A stretch of DNA of 64,000 bases from Linnemannia hyalina (taxonomy: Eukaryota > Mortierellomycota > Mortierellomycetes > Mortierellales > Mortierellaceae), in contig JAHRHY010000007.1 of assembly GCA_019671135.1 (NCBI GenBank), positions 1,302,001-1,366,000 on the forward strand. The letters are read 5' to 3'. The notes beneath the pieces were generated by a model that searched no databases, had not been told where the DNA came from, and worked only from the letters and a program-made list of their open reading frames with translations. Below, piece by piece: positions 41,588 through 53,750 of this stretch. Position 1 is the stretch's first letter; every line of letters begins with the position of its first letter. A program made the position numbers and the translations under genes.

Positions 41588-42727
41588 CTAGGTCGAGAAG
41601 GTAGGTGGGAGGATCGAGGGTACAGAAGAAGAGATGGTGGATGGCGAAGAGGAAGAAGAACCAGAAGCTGGCGTCTTTGTCGAATCGCCTTCAAGGTTTT
41701 CCTTAATGTACTCATACGCAAACAAGTACCCCATCCCTCCAGGGATAGCCGCCATAACCTTGGGCGCCATCCCCTTAAAGAACCCCCTCACCCCCTCCTG
41801 TTTCGCAATCAACTTTGCCATGGCCCACCAACCCTTCTTCAACTGCTCCGCCTGTTCATGATGGACACTATCCAACAGCTGTAACCGCACGCGGACCATA
41901 TCAAAGGGGGACGAGATGACCAACGACATGACCGAGGCGTTCAAGGCCGAGAGTCCAACGATGAAATAGTTGTTTTGGGAGAGACGGTAGTGGGTATAGA
42001 ATGAATCTGTTTTGCCTTGACGGAGGTGGTGTTGTTCTTTTGCGGAGAAGTGGTTGAAAAGGACTTTTTTGGAGGCTTCGTAGCCGGCCCAATGGGTGAC
42101 GCTGGAGGGTGTGAAGGCGAGGAGGGTTGCCATGAAGCCTTGGTAGTATCCACGTAAGCCGTCCGTCCTGTAGATCGACTTGAAGATGTCTATTTAGAAG
42201 CAGCAGCGTCAAAGCAACTCATTTGTCAGGTTTCCAGGTACGTGTCTCTTTAAACAAAACATGCCAAGCCTAGAATGCCACCTCATTCGTTCCCCCCTCT
42301 CTCTCCACCCCCCTTTTTGCAAGTGGATCCATGTCAATTACCTAGGCTGGTCATGTGGGGACCCCCTTTTGATTCCGATTGGATACGCAATCGCTGGGAG
42401 ATGATATCTGTGGGGACATACAGAATCGCCGAGAAGGCTTCTGCCAGAAATCCTGCCGTTCCTGCCACAGCGACCTCTAATTATTGTTCGTAATTAATTA
42501 TGTGTGTTGTTGTTGCGTTAGTCACTCGCTTCTTTGCTTTTGTTTGAAGCTCTTCTTAAAGCTTAATGCATGTCCTCTGGTTCGTCCATTGGGTTATCTC
42601 GTCGTTACCTCGCATGGCGCTGTTGGTGTTGTGGTGATCGGGAAAGTTATGCTCGATGACGGATGTGGCGTGCTCGTAGACACCGAGGTATAAGAACTGC
42701 GAAGGCAATGAAGTCAGCACTAGATTT

Positions 42728-42769
<42 letters not shown>

Positions 42770-43582
42770 AGAAGGGACAGTCAGCATCTTAGATCTTCAT
42801 GTGTTTATACTCTTGTTCAAGTGCCCCTTGAGGTCGTTGTGCTTACAGAATGGACCAAGGCCACGGAACAACTTCGTGGGACCTAATATGGCAGGAGATA
42901 ACGGTATTGATTTCAGTAGTTAGCATGCTGTGATTATGATGAACTGGCAACGGATATCGTCCTTTAAAAAAAGCAGCTTCGCAAATATTATTATTTTTAC
43001 CTTCAGTTCTTGCAATGTCGCGCAGCAACTTGAATGTCGATTGAGGCCGGTTCTACGCAATCCAATAAAAAAAAACAGTATTTGGTTCGTAAGTATCTTG
43101 ATGAAGCTGCAGCAGAGGTGCTTGAAGCGTATCCCATCTGAAAAAAAAAGAGTTTCTCCCTGTTGCCAACATACATCCTTGCTTGCTTGCATCCTTGTCC
43201 TGGCGACTTCCATAGGCCACACCACGACATCTAATGTTTTTCAAGCACGCATTGAAAAGCATAAACCAATAAAGCCCGCGGGAAGTTTTCGGGTATAAAC
43301 AAATGAAAAAAGGCGTGTTAACAAGCTGGAAGAGGAACACATTCCACGCTACGGGCACAGCGACAAAATTTAAGCACTAAATGTCCAAGAACGGTTCCTG
43401 AGTTGTCGTTTTCTTGAAAACAGTAGGTGAAGTAACTTACCGAGGCACATAAAGACACCGGTTCCTTGGAACATGTAGGCGATGACATTGGCGGGGCCCA
43501 AGGTGACCTTCTTCTGGGTGTAGGGTTGTGTGCCCGTGTTCTCGACCAATGCCGTCGTCACAGGGTGGGATATCGTTGCCAT
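41588..43582 (-). CDS. Mitochondrial carrier family protein (SLC25A44-like)
   Basis: Inner-membrane solute transporter with three repeats of two helices. Seven exons: 43441-43582, 43175-43230, 43001-43052, 42847-42882, 42609-42719, 42342-42476 and 41588-42189, giving 377 aa. The three carrier signatures are WPMEVARTRMQ, VPTDIISQRLRIQ and SPFDMVRVRLQLL. Matrix-helix motifs EGPTKLFRGLGPF, DGLRGYYQGFM and EGVRGFFKGMAPKVM follow each. The overall pattern (LLTSLPSQFLYLGVYEH, MATLLAFTPSSVTHWAGYE) is closest in my judgement to SLC25A44-type carriers, which in mammals carry branched-chain amino acids. The substrate here is not proven. The Ser-rich C-terminal tail is extra. Intron four holds a GA/CT microsatellite at 42732-42763. 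Confidence 0.88.
42732..42763. repeat. GA/CT dinucleotide microsatellite
   Basis: About 16 GA units on the + strand, which is CT on the transcribed strand. It sits within the fourth intron of the carrier gene, just upstream of its CTAG acceptor, so it doubles as a polypyrimidine tract. Confidence 0.9.
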
Positions 43583-45222
43583 CTTGAGTTAGAAGATCGG
43601 GGAGGCAATTGAGGGTAAAGGGTGGATAAAGGGAACGAAGGGGTGTTGGTTGGGCCTTGAAAACTAAGGAGTAACAATAGGGGGGAAGAAAAGAGTGGGA
43701 GAGGGCTGATCTGAATGTCGAAGCTCTGATCCTTTTTCAAGTTTCGCTGGTGGGAGGAGACGGGGTTTGGAGTGAATGGCGACTCTGAACAAAGAGTTGC
43801 TTGTTGGAAGAGGGTAAGTGTTGTTGCAGATGTGTGATGGCGCAGAGGAGGGTCGATCTGATGATGAGTGTCGAATTCCCCAGGGACCACCGAGGCTGAT
43901 GTGAAGAAGCAAAAGATCAACGGCTGCGAGAGTCCTTTGTGATAATTTCCATTTCGGGAGTACTGATGTTTTGACAAAGGCCCCGAAACGAAGAGACACC
44001 GGGAAGAAGGGGGACAAGAAACTAGCCCTTAAGAGACATATCTGGGCGTAGCCATTTGGCTGGTGAGTGTGCAGTTATGGGAATATGATCGATCCATGCA
44101 ATTAAAGGAGGTCTAAAGCACAAGTTGTGTGCAGTTAAAGAGGCAGCCACCAATTTGTTGATTTGATCAAGAATGAAGAGGGCGAGACAGTCAAGTGCAA
44201 CCTGAGTGGTCATGTCTCGCATTCACGCATTCAAGGCTGCTCGGGCCGAACATACTGCCATTGGCAAAGTTTATGTGCGCCCTTATTGCTCCTTTTTGCT
44301 GGGGTCCAGAAGGGCAATGGTCATTTAGAGAAAGATGCAGGCTGAACTGAACCTGCCCTTGCCTCTGACATACACGGTCCTCTTGCTCTGTAACCCCACC
44401 AACCACGCACGCGGGTCAACCTTTTAGCAGCTGTTCTTGAAAATTTGAAAATTGCGACGATCGAATCGAAAAGTAAAAAAAAGTTGAAAAAGTGCGCATC
44501 ATCGGTTGGAGCGGCGGTGGTCCCTGCCAGACTGACAGACATCATCATCATCATTATCGCTGTTTTTATGATACTCCCGTACGTTAAAGGAATTCCTCCT
44601 TATTTGTCTCTCTCTTGTGGGTTGAATTGAGGTCATATCTCTCTATATTCTCAAGCATTATTATTAACAAGCATTATCCTTCAACAACCTTAACACTTTT
44701 TACATCCTCGCTCCCTTTCAGTCGCATCCGAAAAAAAAGAAAAATGACTGGTGCCTTCTTTTTTCCGTCTTCTTGAACAACCCATCCTTTTCTCGCATAA
44801 ATGGCCCTTCAATTGCCTCACTCTTCTTGTCTTCCTTTCTTCCATAACTCAACCAAAGTTGAAAACCTCTTACACCACCACTTCCTCATAACCCCTTTCT
44901 TTCATTCACTACAAACGCAGCACTCTGTTCTCTTGCCAAACCCCTTCTCGCAAAGTCCCTTACTTCCTCTTCTTCAGTATCTTCTTCTTCTCTCTCTCTC
45001 TCTCCCCTACTCTCGCTTACCCCTCCCCTTCCTTCACCCGTCCCCTCTTTTACTATCCTGCTTCTCACAGCCCCCTATCGACCTTTGTTTTTTCTTCCAC
45101 TTAAAACCTCCCCAAACACTTTTTTCACACCCTCTTTTTCTCTTCCATTCTCTTCCGCCTTCAACATCACTCTCCCTCCCTTTCTATTTCTCTCACCCCA
45201 CAGTCTAAAAAAGATACTCAAA
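43583..45222. promoter_or_regulatory. Divergent upstream region, carrier gene / Ser-rich gene
   Basis: 1.64 kb between two start codons facing away from each other. T/C-rich leaders lie at both ends (minus-strand side 43600-43750, plus-strand side 44880-45200). No exon chain could be built in the middle. Confidence 0.4.
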
Positions 45223-46227
45223 ATGTCTCCAGCAGAAGTAATTGCCGCCACCCCAGCAACCAAGCCCAGACGAGGCCTGGCATCGATCAAGACCATGTTC
45301 AGCACCAAGAGACACACAGTTGCCCAGATCCCCTCTTCTTCTGCTCCTATCTCTGAGGAGGATTCGAACAACACTCAATTGCCTACACCTTCGGAATCTC
45401 CCTCAGCCGCCGATAGCGCAGAGTCTTCGCACTCGTCATCATCGTTGCACAAAGCCTCGTCGCTGTTTACGCCCAACCCGAAAAAGGCCCAAGAAAAGGC
45501 CGCCGAGAAGGAGAAGAAGGAGCAGGTCAAGCAGGCCATCCAGCTGAGTACCGTCGACCACCACGGTGCCTTCTTGCCCCCGACCCCACTCGAGAAGGGC
45601 TACAAGGATCACTTCAAGGATAACGACGAAGATTACTTTGACACCATCATCTCGACTCCTCCTGAGCGTGTCAGGACCTTCCTCTCTGCTGCGTCGACCA
45701 TTAGCCCCGGCATGTTCTCTCTCCCCTCCAGCAAGATCAAGAGACATACTTTCACGTCCTTCCCTACGACCAACTTTTCCAAGCCTCCTACTACCGCATC
45801 GGCTCCAACGTCTCCAACGACTGCTTCTATGGAGCAGATGGCCAGCTCACCTGTCAGCCAACGCCAACTCCCACCCACGGTCCCACCCAAGGATATGTAC
45901 TACACTCCCAAAAAGCAACAGATCCGTAACCGAGCCCAGATCTCGTTCTTGACGGGCGACGGATCGGACGAAGATCTGACCGAAGCCCTCGCAGACTCAA
46001 TCGGCTCCCTGCTCTCCTCCTCAGGCCCTGCCTCGCCTTCCCAGGAGATCCCCGACTTAATGGCCGATGACGACGAACACTCTTCTTCTGGGTCCGAATC
46101 GCCCTCGTCATCGACCAATGTCTCACCCAGACATTCGACCGCCTCGCTCCAGTCGTCTGGAAAGATGATGAAGAAGTGGCAGCCTGAGGAGCTTAGCCTT
46201 GGAGGGGAACTTGCCATCTCGCACTAA
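45223..46227 (+). CDS. Ser/Pro-rich intrinsically disordered protein, unknown
   Basis: A single-exon gene of 334 aa. Start at 45223 (MSPAEVIAATPATKPRRG) after a very T/C-rich leader; the same frame is open further upstream but there encodes only leader-like Phe/Pro/Ser. The protein has a basic patch (SIKTMFSTKRH), a Lys/Glu helix (KKAQEKAAEKEKKEQVKQ), short conserved-looking motifs (TPLEKGYKDHFKDNDEDYFDTI, QIRNRAQISFLTGDGSDEDLTEAL), an acidic stretch and many Ser/Thr-Pro sites. It probably is phospho-regulated. The closing KWQPEELSLGGELAISH is less disordered. I recognise no domain. Confidence 0.75.
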   Translation: MSPAEVIAATPATKPRRGLASIKTMFSTKRHTVAQIPSSSAPISEEDSNNTQLPTPSESPSAADSAESSHSSSSLHKASSLFTPNPKKAQEKAAEKEKKEQVKQAIQLSTVDHHGAFLPPTPLEKGYKDHFKDNDEDYFDTIISTPPERVRTFLSAASTISPGMFSLPSSKIKRHTFTSFPTTNFSKPPTTASAPTSPTTASMEQMASSPVSQRQLPPTVPPKDMYYTPKKQQIRNRAQISFLTGDGSDEDLTEALADSIGSLLSSSGPASPSQEIPDLMADDDEHSSSGSESPSSSTNVSPRHSTASLQSSGKMMKKWQPEELSLGGELAISH

Positions 46228-47101
46228 GTTGGCATCTTGTGGCAGTTGCTCCTTTCTCTTCATCCCCTACCTTCTGCACCCCCATCTCAGTAATATATCC
46301 TTGTACCTATAGCCTCGTTCTCCTTTCTTTATATTTTAGTAGCTCCTCGTAATTCATAATACCACTCTATCTCTATCTCAATTGATCTATCGCTTCTTTT
46401 TTCTTGTCCCCCTTTTTCAACAGTACGCATGTGTCCATGCAAACCTAACAATAAAAACGTTGCTCTGCTCCTCCGAAAAATCTCAGAAATGAAAACGCTC
46501 AATTGACATCCATCTCAACACTGCAACGGACTTCTTTTTTTTTTTTTTTTTTTTTTTTTTTGGTCTTTTGTTTCTCAAAAATAACCACATCCCCTTTCCA
46601 CGTCTGCGGAAAGGAGGAAGGACATTGGGCGAGGACGGTGCAGCGTTGCAAGATAGATAGGTACCACCTCCTTGTCCCCACCTTCTCTTCTTCAAAAACG
46701 GGGGGGTTTTTTTTTGTTCAATGGATCTGTTTTATTTTTCTGTGGTTACATCATACGGCCCGGCCCAATAACCCATCAGTTCTACCTTCGGGTGGGAAAT
46801 AGAAAAGAGAGAAACACAATTGTTTTGATTTGTTTTTATTTTAGTTTCTGTAGAGTGAGAAGTTGCATGCATGCATCTGCGGAAAAAAAAGGGGGGTGGT
46901 CAACAACAGAGAAACGAGAAGGGAAGGAAGCGGTTTTGCGCTCCGCGTGGCCAGGTTCTTGCAATTACTTTGGAGGTCCAGGGTAAAGGTAAAAAAAAAA
47001 AAAGAATACGCAGCATCCCATTCAGCTTAGGAATCAGGTCAAGAAAATCACATTTGGGACCCTTGAAAAAAAACCCCTTCCTCTCCCAAATACCTCGATG
47101 T

Positions 47102-47134
<33 letters not shown>

Positions 47135-48111
47135 GAGAAGTTGCGCAGACTGGGACATAGTCAACCCAGAATAAAGAACGGGCTGAACCGTGGGCTGACC
47201 TTCTTGTACTTTCTCTTTCTTTGATGTGGATTTGTACAGCCAAGCTCAAAAAGTCGGAGCCAAAGTCAAGTCGTCGTCAAGGCGCCTACCTACAGAAATG
47301 GACTTTTGTAGTGACCAACAAACCCCTTGCGGCGTAAGGGGAGGAGGGGGAGGAAGAAGTTGTGCGAAAGGGAGGTATTCCAGATTTCATCATCAGGTAC
47401 CATTTTGAACCCTAGAACAGGCTAGAAGAAAACTAAGCCTGGAATGGAGTGGGCTGCTAGGTGGTGACGAGCTGAGCTGAAGAGAGCTGGCTCAACTGTG
47501 GCACCATTCCATAGAGCGAACAACAACTACTGTAGTCCGTGATACATACATGTCGTCAAGCGCGTTAGTATGTATTGCACCACAAGATTCGACTTCATCA
47601 GGTTCGTTTCTGTGGTAAAGAAAAAAAAGGAAAATGCATGACAGCTGCCCCAGATCATGCCAGATGTAACAAATCAGATGAATAATAAATTCCCCTTGGA
47701 TGCTTGTACGTGAATGGTTCGATGTAAGTAAGCTACTTGTTTATTCTCTTTATGCTGCACTCGCCATAGGTTCCCTCCTCCCCGCGTTTGCCCCAACTCC
47801 AAGATAAAAAGAAAAGAAGAGGGCTGTTGGGTTAATTTTGATAAGAAACCTCGTGCCCCGAAGGCAAAAAAAAAGTATGCACCAATCTTAGGCGCAGGGG
47901 AATGGGCCTTTGACTGAAATGAAGAAGAAAAATTGCATGCCTCTCCACTCAAGTACCCTGCATGCATGGCATGAATGATGTTCTCTCTTCCTCGTGTACT
48001 TGGACGGATAATCAATCGGACAAAAAATGCCTCGTTTTTATTCTTCCTACCGGATATCGGATTCAATTGAAACTAGAGCCAGAAAAAGTAACCGTTTCCT
48101 AATTTATTATT
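46228..48111. other. Gene-poor, low-complexity region
   Basis: 1.9 kb between the Ser-rich gene and the 3' end of 5-oxoprolinase. It contains T27 at 46535-46561, T30 at 47104-47133, an A13 run near 46990, and short GCATGC-type palindromes near 46865 and 47960. No exon chain, RNA gene or transposon end was recognised. Confidence 0.6.
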
Positions 48112-51100
48112 TTACACGCTGGCTTCTTGGAGGGACTGGTACTCGTTGACACTACCTCTGGCGAAAACCTGTTGTTGCTGGAAGACGGGGAGAGACGAAT
48201 CTGGGTGCGAATCGCCACCTTTACTACCCCAGGCGCCTCCACCGGGAGTACAGATCATGAGACGGTCCCCAGTCTTGACATGGGCCGTGTTCTTTCCAGA
48301 AAGATTGACCGTTCTAAAGACTGTCTCGGTCTCGTCCTTGCTGATTGTTGAAGTCGATTCCACGGCAAGGAGGAGGCCGTCCTTCTTGCGGATCGTACGC
48401 TTTTGGACCCACAGGTTTTTCCCCGATGCTCCGGGCCCACCGCCTGCCATGCCGTAGGGCTGGAAGACTCGGCGCTCGCTCAGGATCGACACCTCCATGG
48501 GTTCCAGGAACTCGATATCGCGGACCAGACCTTCTCCACCAGGGTGGAGTCCCTCTCCTCCTGAGCCGGCTCGGAGTGCAAACTCACGAAGGATAACAGG
48601 GTATCTTCGTTCCAGGATCTCGGGGTCCGTAATACGCGTGTTTGTCATATGCTGTGAGTAGGACAAGAAAATATGCTTAGTGATATGAAACTTTCACAAG
48701 ATGAACCCCATGATTCGAATGTATCTCACTTTTTAGTTGGCAACTTACAGTGTGCACACCGCTTTGTCCGTTCCAAGTGGGTCCAGCACCGGCACCTCCA
48801 GCAATGGTCTCATAGTATCCCCAGCCCTCAACAACCTTGGCATCACCCGTTTCGGCATCCAAGGTCTTGCCCCCAACACCGAAGGTCAAGTTGTTCATGC
48901 AGCCCTGGGAAGCACCGCAGACCTGGAAGGCCTTCAAGATCACATCGACCAGCCTCTGCGAGACCAAGACATTGCCTCCGACCACAGCAGCCGTCTCTGA
49001 GGGAGCCAACATCGACTTGTCAGGAATGTTGATTGTGACCGGGGACAAGCAGCCCTGATTCAATGGGATGTCCATCGCAACCATGCAGCGCAAGCAGTAA
49101 ATGATGGCCGAGTGGGTGACCGAGGTAGGTGCGTTGCAGTTACCGTACACCTCCTCGCTTGTGCCCTCGAAATCAAAGATGGCCGATCCATCCTCGGGGT
49201 TGATCTCGATACGAAGGCTAATCCTACTACCGTCGTCCATGCAGTCCGAGGCGACCAAGTCCTTGCCCTGCGAGCGACGCAGTGCGCCCTTCAAGAGGTC
49301 GCGGACGGCCATCTCGGCGTTCTTACGGATATGCATCATGTAGGCCTGAACCACATTCAGACCATACTCGCCAATAAGCGCCTTGACCAAACCGATACCT
49401 TTGTGGTTGGCAGCGACCTGTGCCTTCAGATCCGAGACGTTGTCGCGCAGGCAGCGAGTTCCACTGCAGCCAGGGTACTTGGCGGGCTCGTCTACCAGCA
49501 GCTTGGTCAGTCCCTCCAGATCAAAGTGGCCCTTCGAGACCAGCTTGAAGGACCGGATCGCAGCGCCCTCCTGGTAGAGCTCCTTGGAGTTGGGAGGCAT
49601 CGATCCTGGCAAAATGCCTCCGATATCGGCATGGTGTCCACGGGAGGCGACAAAGAAAACAATTTCGCCATTGTTGAAGACAGGCGTGATGATGGTGATA
49701 TCGGGCAAATGGCTTCCTCCAGCGGCTGGGTGATTGGTCATAATCACATCGCCCTCGGTAATGTCGCCCTTGTAATAATCCATCTGGTACTTGACAGCGT
49801 GCGACAATGATCCCAGGTGGACTGGGATATGAGGCGCGTTAGCCACCAGGCCTCCGTCGGGTCCAAAGAGTGCGCAAGAAAAGTCGAGGCGCTCCTTGAT
49901 GTTGGTGCTGATGGCAGTCTTTTGGAGAGTTCGTCCCATCTGTTCAGCGATCGACATAAAGCGGTTGCCAAACACAGCTAACATGATGGGGTCCATCTCG
50001 GTCGTCACCTGCGACTTGTGTCCGTCGCCAATAGTGATGACAACAGTGCTGGATGTTACCAGACCTGCGCAGAATGGCTGGATCAGGATGGCCGAGTTGG
50101 CATCCATGATGATGGCGGGTCCTGCAATGGTGGTGCCAACAGGCAGTTTCTCGAGCAAGTAGGTGGGAGTCTTGTCGTTGCGTCCAGTTTCGAAGTAGAT
50201 GCTGGTCAAACCCTCGGCGTTGGAAGGATCAACAGATGCGGGCTTCAAAGTCTTGATTTCCTCGTGAACAGACAAGGACGAAGTCTGAGCCGACTTGCCA
50301 ATACCGCGAACACGGACATCATCGACAATAATGTCGCGGTCAGGCAGATGGAAACCAAACTCGTACTTGTAGTTCTCAACAAAGGCCCCGGAAAAGTTCC
50401 AGTCTTCCGCAGCCTCAGGCTTGAGAGTCATGAGGGCGCAGTCTGTACCGTTGTATCGGAGGTTGAGGTAGATCTCACAATCGATACGATCCTTCTCGAA
50501 TCCCTGCTTTCCGAGTTCATCGTGGCACTGGGAGACGAGGACATTGATTCTCTCCTTCAGTCCTGGCAAGGATTTCTCAGAGAGGTTCTCGGAACTGGGC
50601 TCTTGTGCCTCATAAACGACATCGGCCAAGGACAGTCCGTAAGCAGAGAGGACCGAACCGTACTTGTGAATAAAGATGTTGGAGATGCCCAAGGCGCGTG
50701 CAATGGCGCAGGCGTGTTGGCCACCTGCTCCTCCAAAGACGGAAAGAATATGCTTTGATGCATCATGTCCCTTGGCTTCTGTGAGAGCGCGAATAGGACG
50801 GCACATAGACTCGTTGGCGACCTTGATGAATCTATAGAATGTGGTGTTGGGTTTGTCAGTTCTCTGCTCACATTAAAATCGCGTTGCCTTTTGAAATCGT
50901 GTCAAAGATAAACGCCATAAAACTTACCCATATGCAACTTCGTCAACAGACATGTTGTTCCACTGAAGACCCTCTGCCTCCTTGTCCTTGGCCATATAGG
51001 TGTTGATCTCCTTCGTGAGCTCCTCGAACTTGCTGCGTGCAATTGCGACATCCAACCCTTCGTCCTCCTTGGGGCCAAAGATCTTGGGGAAGTACTCGGG

Positions 51101-53031
51101 GTTCAGGCGGCCAAGGACCAAGTTGGCGTCGGTCACAGTCAATGGCCCACCCTTGCGGTAACAGGCAGGTCCAGGGTGTGCGGACGCACTCTCTGGTCCG
51201 ACCACAAATGTTCCGTTCCTGAAGAACAGCATCGATCCGCCTCCAGCGGCGACAGTGTTGATGTCCAACTGAGGTGCCTGGACAGTCACTCCGGCCGTGG
51301 TTGTTTCAAACACGTGCTCGTACTTGCCGCTGAAACGCGACACGTCCGTGCTGGTGCCTCCCATGTCGAATCCAATGACAGGGACACCGTCCTTGGGGTC
51401 GTATGCAGTCATACCATATCCGACAACACCTCCAGCCGGACCGGAGAGAATGGCACGGAGACCTGAGAAGTGGCTGACGGGAACCAGACCACCATCACTC
51501 TGCATGAACTGTAACGAGACGTTCTTGGTGAGGTTCTCGTCAAATCCACTGACGAATCCGTCGACATAGGTCTTGATGCATGGTGTCAAATATGCATCAG
51601 CGGTGGCAGAGGTTCCACGGGGGACCATTTTGATCATGGGCATGATGGCCGAAGAGAGAGAAATGTGAGTAAAGCCGATCTCCTGAGCGAGCGCGCCTAC
51701 CGCCTGTTCATGGTCGACAAATGTGTAAGAGTGAAGAAGACAGACAGCGATGCTCCTGAATCCTTGGCTGTAAAGGTCCTGAAGCTGCTCCTTGATTTTG
51801 ATCATGTCTATTTTTTTCAAACATGAATAGCATTTCGTCAGTAATGTGAGGAGAAATAAACTGTAGCCATTACCATTTGAACGCAATAGCTAAGCGTACC
51901 AGGCTTTCGTAACACATGGACGTATTCTCCGGAGATACCCTTGACGAAAGATGGGTCGTTAGGGTCAATGTTCTCAACAACACCCATTGGACTTGAAGTG
52001 TATCCGACCAATGTAACTCTACCAATAAAAACGCGTCAATACGATAAAGAAAGCAAGTACACGGTCGCGTCCAGATGAGCATTGATGGCGATTCAGTTGT
52101 GCATGAGCAGTGAGAGGTGTCGTACCTCTCTTCGACCTCAACGACGGACTGGTACAATACGTCTGGCTTGGTGATGGACAGATCAAAGATCTTGGGACGC
52201 GACTGATTGCCTGTAAGACGGACAAGAAGGAAGGGCGAGTTAGTATCTATGCACTTGCCTGTACGTTTTGCCATAAGACCTGATGCCACTCGTGGGTTGA
52301 AAGTCGAACACATTGTGCTCTAGGACCCATCGTTGGAGACAACAATACGTTGCGTCGATCTGCCAACATCGCGCTCTTTGTTTTGTTCAACTCCCTGACG
52401 TTTCGACATCTTACCGATCAACAAAAGATCCTACAGTTGCATGAATTGAAAAAAAGATGTAAAGCAGTTAGGACCGGAGGATAGACACGAGGATAGGTTG
52501 AACCCGCCAAGCAAGCTAAAATGGTGTGTTGTGTCATGATGACTCTCGATTGGATTACCTTGAACCCTTTTGTAATTAATAATGCGCAGCGTTCGCCCTT
52601 TCTCTCCAACAACGCGTTCGTTGCCACCGTGGTTCCCATGCGAATCGATTCTATATCAAAACAAAACAAAAGTTGAGCGTGAGAACAATTGATATAATTA
52701 CAAATTGAGCGCAGAGGGCTGACAAACAAAGTAAGGAAAACGTAAGCAGATGATGTGCGAGCGGGTTGTTACCGAGTTCCTCTGTGGCGACGAGCTTCTC
52801 GCGTGGGTGGGGCTTTCCGGTGGCGATCTCGAGGATGCGACGGATACCCTCTCTGGGAGCATCTGGGTAATTGCTTGGATCAACGGAGAGCAGTTTGACG
52901 ACGAGTTCCTTGCGCCCGGAGGGGTATGTGTCGGAGACTGGGACGGGGATGGAGGCGACACAGTCTGTAAAGGTTCCGCCTCTGTCGATGCAGACGCGAA
53001 TGCCGTTCTTGTGATTTGCAGTGGTGGCCAT
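48112..53031 (-). CDS. OXP1: 5-oxoprolinase (ATP-hydrolysing)
   Basis: Opens 5-oxo-L-proline to glutamate with ATP in the glutathione cycle. Eight exons: 52773-53031, 52559-52650, 52415-52430, 52126-52210, 51900-52018, 50928-51807, 48749-50831 and 48112-48651, giving 1357 aa, slightly over the usual size. The HyuA-type N-terminal half shows [57 protein letters not shown] and [14 protein letters not shown]. The HyuB-type half shows [71 protein letters not shown] and [18 protein letters not shown]. All large motifs are uninterrupted. A 16-nt internal exon is required for the KGFKDLLLIG stretch. Divergent from ASE1. Confidence 0.96.
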
Positions 53032-53750
53032 GAGGATGGGAAGTGTGTATTTGTTAGGTAATGAGGGAGGTGTGAAGAATGAAAGTGCGAAGTGTGTAAT
53101 GAAGAAAGAAAAGGAAAGAGAAGGTTGTCGTGGACACAATTTGTACCTTCTCGTCTGTGTGTGCAGCTGTTTCGCATCCAAAAGAGGGCAACAACTCGCC
53201 TCCAATTGATCCCCGGCCGGTCAGTCAGTCACATCTCTTCTTTCAGGTACGATACAAACGGCTCGATCGAGAGAGCCTGTCTGGGGACAGAAAGAGAGAA
53301 TAACAAAGAAAGGTTCTCACCCTTCCCATAGTCAACCGTGGGAAACGGCGCCCATCGCTCCTCGTAAAAAGATACCTCTGGCTCTGGGGATGAGTCAATC
53401 CAACCACATATATTATTGTAGGGAGGCTCACTTGAACCCGTAGCCGTCAATTGTGCCCTGAGTTTTTACTTTTTGTCCGTGGACACAAAGCAGTCCCGTC
53501 CAGGTCTTGTTTTCCTTACCGCGTTCCATGTCTTTTTTTGTTGTCTCCCAGAGCTCCTCTTTTTTTACTCCTCGCCACCAAACATCAACAACAACACCAA
53601 CAACAGGGCAACACATTCGCTTTTTACATCTTCGCGCAGTCGCAACAAGAAAAACCCAACAAACCAACTCTCCGACACTTGGCTTGACTGGACTCATTAC
53701 ACGCAACTATCAACCCAAGGACGTATGCATCTGCCAGTCAACACAGAGGA
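53032..53750. promoter_or_regulatory. Divergent upstream region, 5-oxoprolinase / ASE1
   Basis: 719 bp between divergent start codons, with T/C-rich leaders next to each gene. Short open frames on both strands have no coding character. No specific element was identified. Confidence 0.4.

Noticed and set aside
43060..43140. Extra carrier exon starting at an ATG after a TTTCAG acceptor
   Set aside because: No usable donor follows. Joining 43175 directly to 43052 gives an in-frame carrier segment (ASKDNRPQSTFKLLRDIARTEG) and all later phases close.
44801..45208. 135-codon Leu/Pro/Ser-rich + strand frame
   Set aside because: Another pyrimidine-rich leader directly before the Ser-rich gene.
49112..50758. 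Long + strand frames (232 and 246 codons)
   Set aside because: They are antisense to the 5-oxoprolinase exon; mirror frames arise from its codon bias.
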